Part shown: positions 18,678-28,514 of the stretch, in pieces
Layout: each line of letters begins with the position of its first letter
How positions within the stretch are numbered: position 1 is the stretch's first letter
Origin: Dendrocalamus latiflorus
Lineage: Eukaryota; Streptophyta; Magnoliopsida; Poales; Poaceae
DNA: 64,000 nucleotides
NCBI GenBank assembly: GCA_017311315.1
Contig: CM029654.1
Location: 28,872,778-28,936,777 of the forward strand
Direction of reading: 5' to 3'
Translations under genes and position numbers: made by a program
The notes under the pieces: model-generated
Seen by the model: the letters and a program-made list of their open reading frames with translations, nothing else
Databases searched by the model: none
What the model was told of the DNA's origin: nothing

Positions 18678-19268
18678 CTAATCTAGTGGATCCCACTCTG
18701 AGCCTGACAGATAGGGTTCGCTATCCTCATCCTCCGCATCACTATAGAAGACCCACGAGTTGCGGACTGGCGGCGACTTTGTCGGCGTCTGCTCTCTGGC
18801 GGGGGCGGGGGTGAAGCGTCGAAGGTACGCCTGACGGTCTCCGGTGATGCGTCGTCCCACCTCCGGGCTCGGCGGTGTAGGCGTCGGTAGAGGTACTGGC
18901 AACTGTGGTCGAGGCTCCTCCCTGACTGGCTCTGACAAACTGAGGGTGCCTTCATATTGCTTCTTGAACCTCCGAATAAGTCTGGCCATGTTGATCTTGT
19001 ATAATTTGCAAAGCTGTCGGATGGCTTTGTATGCAGCTGCTTGTACGGAACATCCTCCGCAAGATCCGGTGCTCTTGAAACTATGATGTAGAATCTGCTT
19101 GCCGACTCTCGTGGTGAAGTACAACCTGGTGATGCTTCCAATACGTTGCCCTCTATCTTTCTCATCCTTGGTGAGGTAGACGGGCGATCTCTTCAATCCG
19201 AGGCTTCGCAACAGAACACAGAGAAGGGCTCTCCAACCTCCCGTCTGAGTGAAAGAAGCTTGAGACAT
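18678..19268 (-). CDS. Accessory ORF upstream of gag (element A)
   Basis: A 196-codon intact ORF in the same sense as gag-pol, between PBS and Gag, separated from Gag by about 280 bp. The N-terminal ~110 residues are compact: GGWRALLCVLLRSLG, then a strand-like region and the helix AAYKAIRQLCKLY. The rest is a Pro/Arg-rich tail ending in an acidic stretch (DAEDEDSEPYLSGSEWDPLD). The GGWR...LL...LG and AAxxAI arrangement resembles small pre-gag proteins annotated in other grass gypsy elements. I recall this only as a general likeness and cannot name a family. It is the only undamaged ORF of element A, which argues that it is a real gene. Function unknown. Confidence 0.55.
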   Translation of the reverse strand: MSQASFTQTGGWRALLCVLLRSLGLKRSPVYLTKDEKDRGQRIGSITRLYFTTRVGKQILHHSFKSTGSCGGCSVQAAAYKAIRQLCKLYKINMARLIRRFKKQYEGTLSLSEPVREEPRPQLPVPLPTPTPPSPEVGRRITGDRQAYLRRFTPAPAREQTPTKSPPVRNSWVFYSDAEDEDSEPYLSGSEWDPLD

Positions 19269-19476
19269 CTAATGCATTTTACAGAAGAAAGATCAGTATA
19301 AAATTTGCGAAAATAAATCGTGAGATAACGGGGTAAGGAGCAGAATTTCTAGGGAGAAGATAAGAAGGTATAGATATTACTATTCATCAAATTTAGTTGG
19401 TTTGATTTAGAAAATAAATTTTAAAATCTTTTCTAATTCGACCACTCTAACTAGGGCTTCGTCCTGCAGTCGATTT

Positions 19477-19489
19477 GGCTCTGATACCA
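19477..19489 (-). other. Element A primer binding site
   Basis: On the minus strand, TGGTATCAGAGCC lies 4 bases from the right LTR border and matches initiator Met tRNA. Confidence 0.88.
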
Positions 19490-19493
19490 TCTC

Positions 19494-22308
19494 TGTCGAG
19501 ACCCGAATATGCAAATCCGGACTCTCTGTGTATACTGCACTAGTCCAGGATCACGCTAGTGCACACAGTCAAACATAGAGGTAATCATCACCACAATCAC
19601 GATATTAAATAAGGAAAACTCAAATTATTAATCAATATCCAAAGGTGAGACCTTATGGTCAAGCTTACAATCTCAATAGCCTTAGGCGCTTAACAAAAAT
19701 TAGCAGCAGAAAATCCAAAGTAAAACGTAGTGGCCAATCGACATGCCCACGGGCAATCGAGTGGGGAGCGAAGCCTAGAACGCGTAGTCGTCGAAGTACT
19801 CGCCTCCTGGAACCTCCTGCTGGTAGTACTCCTCTTCCTTAACTGAGCAACATAGGCGTAAAGCCGTGAGTACATTGGTACTCAGCAAGCTGTTTGTAAC
19901 AAATGATGCAATATAGTATGCAAGGCTTACCAATGGAAGGCTGAAAGGGTTAATTTGCATAAAACAGCATTTGAAATTACCATAAATAGATTGAAGGCGA
20001 ATTGTAAATAAAACAATAATGAATAATCAAAGGAATTGAAGTAAACTACTTATGGACTTCCCATCCACAAGCTAAACCCACCCGCTTATATCCCATCCGC
20101 AAGCCAAACCAACAGTGAATCAACCATCCACTGACCAGCTACAAATTTTCCAAGAGTAACAATACCTCGTGTGAAATCACCGAGCATTGTCCATGACCGA
20201 GGACGCGGCTATTCGAATAGTTTTACACTCTGCAGAGGTCGCACAACTGTACCCACACGATGTGATTAGCCTCAGCTTAAGGTAATCACAACAAGGCCTT
20301 TACAAAGTTCAGTTCCAACTCAATCCCGCCCGCTAGGGTTTCGCATCACACCCCCCCTTGCGCCTCATGGAAATCAGCATCCATGCTCATCACAATGGCG
20401 AAATTAAAGTTGAAACGTCCCAAATTAATCAGCCAGGTCTATCCCATACTAGACATGTGGTTTGCACGGTAAAGCTAAAATCAATGGCGCACAAAGTTAA
20501 GTCCTTAAGTGTTCCCGGGCGAGACTACCACATCCCTCGAAGTGCTCCAACACTTACCCCTTTACTTGCACGATCACTCGCCCGAGTGAAAACCAATTTT
20601 GTATAACCACGCCAACGACACACCAATGCCATGGCACAAATTTTATATTGGTGGCACCAACCACGATTCGGTATATCATTAAGTCAAATTAATTAATCAC
20701 ATGTGATGATGAACCCAAACGATACTAAAAGCATGGCTAAGCATACTAATCGTGCCATCCCAAATGTGATCGTAACATAGCATCACTACTAAGTTTCCCA
20801 ACCTATGGTGACAATGGCATCATGGCATTCAAATTTAACAAGGAGGGAATTACTCAATTGAGGTGATAACTACCAATTACAAGGTTTGTACAAAAGTAGC
20901 GATGCAATGTAATTTAAAACAAAATATTTAAATAATAGATTGCAAACTGGGTTCAACATGATCAAAGGACACGACTTGCCTTGGCCTTGCTCAGTTGATG
21001 GCTCTTGATCTTCAAATCCAACGGCGGCTCCCTCGAACGCGTGATCTAACGAGAGAGAACAAAACGAAGAGACAAAATAAATTCAAATAAAATTTAAATG
21101 AACTCCAAAAATTCTCAAACCTGAACCAAAAGATAGAGCTCAATTTTAGATGAATTTAGGAAAAAGAATCGGGTCAATCGGAGCTAGGATGAGGGAGAAC
21201 GGGACTCTGGAAAATCTGGTTTTAGAAAAAAAGGCTGAAATTCGGAAATTGCACTGTGCCGTAGACCCGGTGCACGGTATGGGCGGTCTGCGGTGAACCC
21301 GGCGCACGGAACAGTGCGGCTGGCGCGGCGGCTAGGGCTGACATGGCAGACACGTGGCGACACGTGGACGGGTAGGGCTGACGTGGCAGCTGACATGGCA
21401 TGGTGACGTGGCAGGGTGATGTGGCACCTCGGGCCTCGGGTGCTGACGTGGCTGCTGACGAGGCTGCTGACTAGGCTGACACGTCGGCCTAGGGCTGACG
21501 TGGCCGGCTTGCGTGGCTAGGCTGAGGTGGCGGCTCGGGCGCGCGGCGGCGGGGACGATCGGACGGCTGCGGTGCGGTGAGCATGGACGCATCCGGGCCG
21601 TCGGCCCAGATCTGAACGGGCGGCGGGGATCAAGCGGCTCGTGCGGACGCGGCGCGGGCAGGCGGCGGGACCGAGGGCGCGGACGCGCGACGGGTCCGGC
21701 GGAACCGAGGGCGACGCGAGCGGTGGCGACGGGCTTGTCTCCGGCATCAGCGACGGCGGAGCGGAGAGAGGGGCGCGGCGGCAGGGTCCTCACCGGCGAC
21801 GGCGACGACGGCCGGCAGAAACGGCGGACGGCGGAGGGACGGCGACGAACAACGGCGAAGCCGACGAGGCGTAGGCGGCGGCCTCTGAGGACGGCGGCGG
21901 CGCACGGCGGCGAAGGCGGCGGCTGCGGGATGACGGCGAACCTCGGGGTCGGCGCCCTTAAATACCCGGGCGGCGGCGAGGGCGGGGCAGGCCGGGCGGG
22001 CGGCGGGCCGAGTGGGCTCGGCCCACTAGGGTTAGGGGTTTTTTTTCTTTTTCTTTTGTCAGAAATCCAAATAAACTTCAAAAAGCTCTAGAAAATAGCA
22101 AATAAATCCGGAAAATTCACCAAAAATACCAGAAAATTTCTTTTGACACAAAGAACCCAATTAAAATATTTTCAACTTATGTTAATGTTTAATTTAATCA
22201 TATTAAATCTAAATAAAATCTGAAAATTCCTTTTAAGCTTTAATTAATTCCAGAAAATTAATTTTTGAAAATTGGGCTTTATAAACTCCAGAAAATCAGG
22301 ATGTTACA
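19494..22308 (-). repeat. Element A 5' LTR
   Basis: 2815 bp, uninterrupted: TGTCGAGACC (19494) to GATGTTACA (22308) on the plus strand. It serves as the empty-site reference for element N, with 'aagctaaacccacccgctta' near 20073-20092. It contains the CpG-rich leader block (about 21260-22030) and one TATTTAA box at 21958-21964. Confidence 0.93.
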
Positions 22309-22313
22309 CTGTC

Positions 22314-22757
22314 TATGATAACTTACATTACAGACAGTTTTTGAGAAAAAATCATCTGTGATAGTTAAGTATCACAGAAGGTTTTTTCTCAAAAACCGTC
22401 AATGATATTGTCTATATCACAGACGGTTCAGTATTCCTAACCATCTGTGATATACAAATATCACAGAAGGTTAATAACAAAGACCGTTTGTGATACTCGA
22501 CTATCACAGACGGTTTTTTATAAAAAAAACCATCTGTGATAGTCGAGTATCACAGACGGTCTTTGTTATTAACCTTCTGTGATATTTGTATATCACAGAC
22601 GGTTCCGTCTGGGATATACGCAATATCACAGGCGGTTAATAACAAAGGCCGTCTGTGATATCGTTCATATCACATACGGCTCAGTGTTTGAAACCGTCTG
22701 GGATATAGATATCACAGACGGTTTTGAACACCGAACCGTCTGTGATAGTTATTGCAA
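22314..22757. repeat. CACTA subterminal inverted-motif array (left)
   Basis: About ten alternating copies of ACAGACGGTT and its complement AACCGTCTGT, many paired as hairpins with 8-14 nt loops. The unit is the same as in the arrays at 4755-5218, 25195-25562, 26165-26375 and 27060-27340. In CACTA elements such arrays bind the element-encoded regulatory protein (established for En/Spm); here that is by analogy. Confidence 0.8.
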
Positions 22758-22918
22758 CATCAATTGATTTGCCGTTTTTTGGCTAGCCTCAGGATATGCT
22801 AGCCATGCCCTTTGGAAACAAGCTACATCACGTATATAGCACAGATTGGACGGCATCCCCTAATGTCTTAATCTCTTCGTTTGGGGGCTTCTCAAGAGGG
22901 ACGGTCTTAAAAACATCA

Positions 22919-24702
22919 TTAATCAAGTCCACCTGAACCTTTATGAAATCGGTCTCTACTTGTACACCGTGCACCAGTGTCCTTGATACCATCCTTTGTT
23001 TTATCAGGAATGTTCAGTAAAAGACCAATCAAACTGTCACATACATTCTTCTCTACGTGCATGACATCGATGCAATTGCGAACTTCTAAGTGCTCCCAAT
23101 AAGGCAAGTCCCAAAATATTGACCTCTTTTTCCACATGTTCTTCCTCAATTTACATCCCTTTCCAAGCACAACGTTGATATCCTTCACCATATCATACAC
23201 CTCTTTCCCGCTAAAAGGGCTTGGTACTGAGTCATCCTCTTTTTTCCCATCAAATTATTTCTTCATCTTGCGGTGTGGGTGATACTTTGGAAGGAACCTA
23301 CGGTGACGCATGTATACAGTTTTGCACAAGTTGTTTAACCACACACTCTCGGTATAATCTAAGTAATGCGGACACGCTTTGGCTCCTTTTGTACACAACC
23401 CTGATAAGTTACCAAGGGCAGGAAAATCATTAATGGTACAGAACAACATGGCGCGTAGAGTGAAGTTCTCTCATTTGTCCGCATCCCATACATGTACCCC
23501 TTCGTTCCACAGTATTGCAAAATCTTCCACCAATGGTGCTAAGAACACATCAATATCGTTCCCAGGTTGCTTCGGCCCTTGGATAAGTAGTGACATCAAA
23601 ATATACTTTCGCTTTATACACAGCCAAGGAGGAAGGTTGTACATGCATAGAGTCACGGGTCAGGTGCTATGTCGGCTGTTCATGTTACCACAAGGATTTA
23701 CTCCATCTGTACTCAACCCAAACCTTTTATTCCTCGGTTCCACACCGAAATCTACAAACATCCTATCGATGTTCCTCCATTGGGTAGAGTCAGCAACGTG
23801 TATTATCATTCCGTCTATTACGCCGCTCCCAATGCCAACGCATCAATCTTGCATCCTTGCAGTTTGCAAATAAACGCTTCAAACGAGGAATTATAGGAAC
23901 ATACCACAACACCTTAGCAGGAGGTCCTTGCTTCACCTCGATGCCCTTCCCATCATCAGAGTCATTTCTTCGCTTGTATTGGGATGCTTTGCACATCGGA
24001 CAAACATGTAAGCTAGCATACTCTTTACGGTACAGGATACAATCATTTGGACATGCATGTATTCTTTCTACTTCCATTACCAATAGACAAAGAATCTTTT
24101 TTGGCTTGGTAGGTGGTTCTTGGTAACACATTTCCATTTGGAAGCATGTCCGCTAGGAGACCTAACAATGCTGTGAAACTCTTGTCGGACCAACCATTGC
24201 TTGCCTTCAATTTCAACAGTTCTAGAACTGATGACAACCTCGTGTATTGCAGCTTGCAACCCGAGAACAAAGGTTTCTCTGAGTCCTCCATCAAGCCCTC
24301 GAATTTACCAAACTCTCTCTCACTGTAGTTCCCTTCTGCATCATGTAACATCTGATCCAGATTGTCATCCTGCGACCTATCCTCATGATCGAAAGTACAG
24401 TCCACAACTGGCATATCGTTGTCTCCCTCGACTATGTCATAACTACCTTCTTATGTACTCTTCTCTTCACCGTGACTGGTCCAACATTTGTACCCTTTTC
24501 TGAAACCCCTTCGAATCAAGTGAGTTTCGATCTGTGCTGAGTTGCTAAACATCTTGAGATTATCACAATCAATGCATGGACAGTACATATATTTCATCCC
24601 CTTCTTCAACATATCTAGCTCGGCTGCTCTTCTAAAAGCAGACACGCCATTAATGCACTCTTCACTCACACGGTTCTCAATGTACATCCAGTTTCGGTCC
24701 AT
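22919..24702 (-). pseudogene. tnp2-family CACTA transposase, broken
   Basis: Minus-strand remnants of the En/Spm (TNPD/tnp2) transposase that cuts and joins CACTA ends. In order: the N-terminal transposase-associated domain (MDRNWMYIENRVSEE at 24702), the CPNDCILYRKEY zinc-like block with CPMCKASQYKRR, PPAKVLWYVPIIPRLKRLF, then LPPWLCIKRKYILMSLLI and GPKQPGNDIDVFLAPL, AMLFCTINDFPA-like and CIDVMHVEKNVCDSLIG. A stop near 24449 and several frameshifts (near 24130, 23800, 23460 and 23250) separate these blocks. The coding region ends at 22919 without the usual C-terminal part. It is inactive; the element would need a helper. Confidence 0.87.
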
Positions 24703-25194
24703 CTACGCTACACAAGTAACAAATGAGTGTCAAAAATGATTATTAGCGCTACTACATAGCAAATCAGACTAGCTATATATATACTTACACGTACATGACA
24801 TGCATTTATATATATTGCGTAGGTATAACTAGGTAGCCACGTATTCATGACATACTAATGTTAAGCAAGAATATATTGAAGCTAGTGAACTACGTACCAG
24901 CACATACTCATTCTGAAATTGAGCAAACTAACATTATCTTTCTAAACCTAGCTAGCTAGCTAGATCTAAATTAAACAAAAACCTATCTAGCATCTCTTTC
25001 AATTACAAAAACATGCATGCATATAAATTATTAGAAGTAATTGAGTATTAATTAACCTCTCATCACCGAGAAGACGGCGATATGTTTTCACCGCGAACTC
25101 CCTAAAGCCGGCCGCCTTACTCCACCGATGCAGCGTAATGAAGACAGATCTATGTCGAGATTGAGCAAGTATACCCAGTAATTTATAGCGCAGA
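24703..25194. other. Upstream region of the tnp2 remnant
   Basis: AT-rich sequence upstream (minus sense) of the transposase start. No ORF or repeat array was seen. It is expected to be the 5' leader or promoter side of the gene. Confidence 0.4.
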
Positions 25195-25562
25195 TTATCA
25201 CAGACAATTCCAACCACAAACGGTCTGTGAAACCAATATATCATAGACAGTTCGTATAAATAACCGTCTGTGAATTATCATAGACGGTTCGTATAAATAA
25301 CCGTCTGTAAATTATCATAGACGGTTATTAACACGAACCGTCTGTGATGTCCACAATATCACAGACGGTTCGTAATACCAACCGTCTGTGATTGTTGAGT
25401 ATCACAGACGGTTCGTAATACCAACCGTCTGTGATTGTTGAGTATCACAGACGGTTCGTATATAGAACCGTCTATGATTACTGAGTATCACAGATGGTTC
25501 GCATATAGAACCGTCTGTGATAATCCTTCACAGATAGTTTATACCACAAACCGTCTGTGATA
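25195..25562. repeat. CACTA inverted-motif array (middle)
   Basis: Paired ACAGACGGTT/AACCGTCTGT motifs. It includes an exact ~43-bp direct repeat (about 25368-25410 and 25411-25453). It is followed by the word TTTTTTGGCTAGCCTCA at 25591, also found after the left array at 22775, so array plus neighbour were duplicated together. Confidence 0.8.
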
Positions 25563-25662
25563 GTTCAATCTATACTTGAATTTTTTTCTGTTTTTTGGCT
25601 AGCCTCAAGAAATTAAATAATGTTACCCATGCCCTTTGAAAACAAGCAAATATGGACGCAAG

Positions 25663-26020
25663 CACAACAACACATTCAGATCTATTATAGGATAACAAGC
25701 TAATGAACCCTTCGTGGCACGACGGTGAGGCTGAAGAAGACACACTTACGACACTTACGGCAAAAGTGTGTGTTGTCCAGTCTCTCACCATGCCACAACG
25801 GAGGCGCTAGCTCACGTTAGTAGTCAGCGTCGTTGAGGAACAAGCAAATACAGAGGCAAGACAAAACAACACATTCAGATCTACTACAGCTAACGAACCC
25901 TTCGTGGCACGATGGTCACTCTAAGCAAGACACACGACACTTACGGCAAGAGTGTGTTGTCCAGAATGCCGCCGTGCCACAATGGAGGCGCTGGCTCACA
26001 GCGGAGGGGAGATGCAGGAA
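25663..26020. repeat. About 205-bp tandem duplication inside CACTA
   Basis: Two copies of a segment starting 'aacaacacattcagatcta' (near 25667 and 25867) and containing 'aacccttcgtggcacga' and 'gtgttgtccag'. They have diverged by short indels. No coding function is apparent. Confidence 0.7.
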
Positions 26021-26164
26021 GCTAGCTAGTGGATGAACTCACGCGTGACTAGTACCGGTGGAAAGGTAAATGGGGAGTTATTAATAAGGGTTGAGCAATG
26101 GGAGGAGCTGGTGCCTGCCATTCGATGTGGAGAGAATGGACGGGTGAGATCGAAATCCTGGGTA

Positions 26165-26375
26165 GGAGAACTGTGATTATCACAGACAGTTTGTTACATG
26201 AACCGTCTGTGATAATGAATATCAGAGACGGTTTGTTATACGGACCGTCTGTGATGTCTCACTTATCACAGACGGTTCGTATTAAGAACCGTCTGTGATA
26301 TTAATATCAGCGATGGTTTGGAATACGAATCGTCTGTGATATTAATATCAAAGATGGTTTGGAATACGAACCGTT
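26165..26375. repeat. CACTA inverted-motif array (inner right)
   Basis: About seven paired ACAGACGGTT-type motifs immediately upstream of the ORF at 26463-26989; some copies have decayed to AAAGATGGTT. Confidence 0.75.
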
Positions 26376-26462
26376 TGTGTTAATGCTTAAATATGTGTGC
26401 CCTATTCCAGCTCTTCTACACTATCCTTCCCTCATCTTCTTCATCACCAGATTTATCAATAA

Positions 26463-26989
26463 TGGCATCTAATATTCTTTTGATCTCCTTCCTCTCATCT
26501 ATCCATCATGACTTGTTCGAACGCAACCTTACACAGGTGGCCAACAATTTACGTCTGAGGCAGCTCCTCCGCTCATGCCCTGCTCTCCTTCCTCGACTCG
26601 CTTCCATCCATCAGCTAGACCTCATCATCCGCCATCGACGGAGGTGTCTCATTGCCACTCAGGAAAGGGAAACCACCCTCAGCCTCGTTCTTCTCTACAA
26701 TGTGCATAAAGTGGAGGAAGCTCTTGCGGCAGTGCAGAGACACATGGATAACCTTGCCGATCAAGCAGAATCGCCCGATTCTGAGGAAGCTTATCATGGC
26801 ATCCTCTTTGAGATTATGGAACATGCTAATGATTTGCCCAAGCTTGAGGAGGAACTGGAGAGGGCAAGGACAATCTTGACAGCATTCGAGAACGCAGCGG
26901 CTGATCCTCCAACTCCAGAAGCCGAAGAAGAAGCATATGAAGCCCAGAAGATTAATATCTGGGAATCTCTTTTCTTTGAACTTTTGTAA
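26463..26989 (+). CDS. Unrecognised helical protein within CACTA
   Basis: A 175-codon ORF (a longer reading would start at 26393). The ATG at 26463 has the better context (AATAATGG). The protein is almost all helix by eye: an N-terminal LLISFLSSIHHDLFERNL region, the basic block RLASIHQLDLIIRHRRR, then an acidic coiled-coil-like tail (EEALAAVQRHMDNL, LEEELERARTILTAFENAA). It lies between two subterminal-motif arrays, opposite in strand to tnp2. Possible roles are a second CACTA-encoded protein or a captured host gene. I recognise no domain. The frame is intact although the transposase next to it is wrecked. Confidence 0.45.
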
Positions 26990-27059
26990 TAAATTTGCCT
27001 TGAATTTAACTCTCATCTCAGTATAGCTTCTGTAGTTCATACGACAAAGGTCTGTCAGG

Positions 27060-27370
27060 ATTAAAATAGACGGTTCGTATTAAGAACCATCTGTGAAAGT
27101 TCACAGATGGTTATTAACACGAACCGTTTGTGTTGTCTAGATTATCACAGACAGTTCGTATTAAGAACCATCCGTGAAAGTTCATAGACGGTTCTTAACA
27201 CGAACCGTCTATGATGTCTCAATTATCACAAACAGTTCGTGTTAATAACCGTCCGTGAAAATATCATAGATGGTTGCCAGTATAAATCATCTGTGATAGT
27301 TTAATCACAGACGGTTCATACAGAATCGTCTGTGATGTACTCATCCAGTATAGCCTCTTTTGTAGTAGTG
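27060..27370. repeat. CACTA right subterminal array and terminal repeat
   Basis: Paired ACAGACGGTT motifs up to about 27340, then the terminal repeat ending TTTTGTAGTAGTG at 27370 and the TSD AGG. Confidence 0.85.
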
Positions 27371-27373
27371 AGG

Positions 27374-27648
27374 GCTAGCTTTGTAAGCGCTAATTGCAGC
27401 ACTTTTTTTAACGAACGACTAATAGCAGCATTGGATCTGCTCATTGCTGAATGACGGTGCAGCACCTCTACAGCGCCCGGTGAAAGCCGCGCGATTGTGT
27501 GGAGGTGCAGCACGTGGATGTAATCTACCAATAGGGCCTCCACGCTCTTTATGTAGTCACACGCCGAGCCGCCGTTGCTGTCTGCGGCCACCTTGGTCCT
27601 TAGGGTCGGAATTGGATTCGCCGTCGTCAAGGGCAGGGCGGCGGTGTC
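27374..27648 (-). pseudogene. Host gene fragment, downstream half
   Basis: The minus-strand frame is open from 27648 into the CACTA terminus (about 92 codons). It includes LRTKVAADSNGG, a helical SVEALLVDYIHVLHLHTIAR and a basic end. Together with the segment at 33150-33349 it forms a single frame once element B and one TSD copy are removed. I do not recognise the protein. The CACTA insertion cuts off its end and no stop precedes it. GC-rich codon use suggests real grass coding sequence. Confidence 0.5.
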
Positions 27649-28360
27649 TGTTGGGAAAACACCCGTCGGATCAACACGTCCAAAACACCCAAAGAGCTCT
27701 TTGTGGTCAAACGAAGACCGAGTAGAAACCCCGAGAGGAGAAGAAACAAGAACAAAGTAGTATCAGGTGAATAGTGTGCTCTACTTTTTCACTTCTAAAA
27801 ACTCAACTCAATTTACAATCCCTTTTTACAATAAAAAAGACTAGCCTAAACGGGGTCCGGGTTCTCTGGCCTCAACTGCCCCGCCGCCTGCCCATACTGA
27901 ACAGTTCATCGAGAGGAGGATAGCCTGTGTTATCCACGATCGCTCGTGCTGATGCCTGCTACAATTGCCACCAACTGCTACAGTGATTGCTGACTAGTAT
28001 AGTGTCTGGCCGCACGACCACGACCGCCGATTTCGACCATGGCTTGTCTTCGGCTGTGGCACTGTAGCTCCGACCACATACACATAGGCACCACGACCGC
28101 TAAGTTTCGACAATGCACACGCGGATGCCTATGACCACGGCGAGACTAGTCGTAACGACCACACACACGCAGACGCCTACGACCACGGCGAGACCAGTTG
28201 TAACGACCACACTGGTCGTGACGACCACAGACAAATAGGTCTAACGACCACACTGGTCGTGAAGACCACAGATCAACTGGTCGTGGTCGTAACGACCACA
28301 GTCCAACTTGTCGATTCGACCACACACACACTGCCGACTAGTCAGGTTTATTCAACCACA
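27649..28360 (-). repeat. Element B 3' LTR with GGTCGT/ACGACC motif cluster
   Basis: 712 bp, 81 bp longer than its partner. The excess is mainly extra copies of palindromic motifs (GGTCGTNACGACC) at 28010-28320. Confidence 0.85.
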
Positions 28361-28374
28361 CTCACCCCCTAAAC
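28361..28374 (-). other. Element B polypurine tract
   Basis: On the minus strand, TTTAGGGGGTGAG precedes the LTR start TGTGGTTG. Confidence 0.7.
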
Positions 28375-28514
28375 CTGACTTAGGCTTTGAGATCCCTGAC
28401 GCTGATCAGTTCACGCATTTCACCGAACTTGATTCTGGGAAGTGCCTTGGTAAGGATATCTTCTCGCTGCTCCTCTGTGCTGATATGTTCCATAATTATT
28501 TGTCCCTGTTTCAC

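Larger units (their letters stand above)
5219..22308 (-). mobile_element. Ty3/gypsy Tekay-like chromovirus (element A)
   Basis: A complete LTR retrotransposon in minus orientation, inserted in the CACTA element with target duplication CTGTC (5214-5218 and 22309-22313). The LTRs begin (minus strand) TGTAACATCC and end GGTCTCGACA. A PBS complementary to initiator Met tRNA lies next to the right LTR, and a purine-rich PPT lies next to the left LTR. Order in the minus direction: accessory ORF, Gag, zinc knuckle, protease, RT, RNase H, integrase with a C-terminal chromodomain-like tail. That order, the 2.8-kb LTRs and the chromodomain place it with Tekay/Del chromoviruses. Gag and pol are broken by several stops and frameshifts. 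I count about six substitutions between LTRs over the first ~580 bp, so the insertion is recent. Confidence 0.93.
4737..27370 (-). mobile_element. CACTA (En/Spm) transposon, split by element A
   Basis: The right terminus, read inward on the minus strand, is CACTACTACAAAAGAGGC (ending at 27370). The left terminus is CACTGCTACAGACAGTCC (4737). Both are flanked by the 3-bp target duplication AGG (4734-4736 and 27371-27373), as expected for CACTA elements. Without the 17-kb nested LTR element it is about 5.5 kb. It contains several arrays of inverted ACAGACGGTT motifs (subterminal repeats), a broken minus-strand tnp2-family transposase and a plus-strand ORF of unknown function. It is a deletion derivative, because the C-terminal part of the transposase is missing. 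The left end is less conserved than the right, so pairing of the two ends rests mainly on the shared array motif and TSD. Confidence 0.8.

Noticed and set aside
22314..27340. CRISPR-like regular repeats
   Set aside because: Units are inverted pairs with short variable loops in a eukaryotic CACTA transposon; no spacers of constant size and no cas genes.
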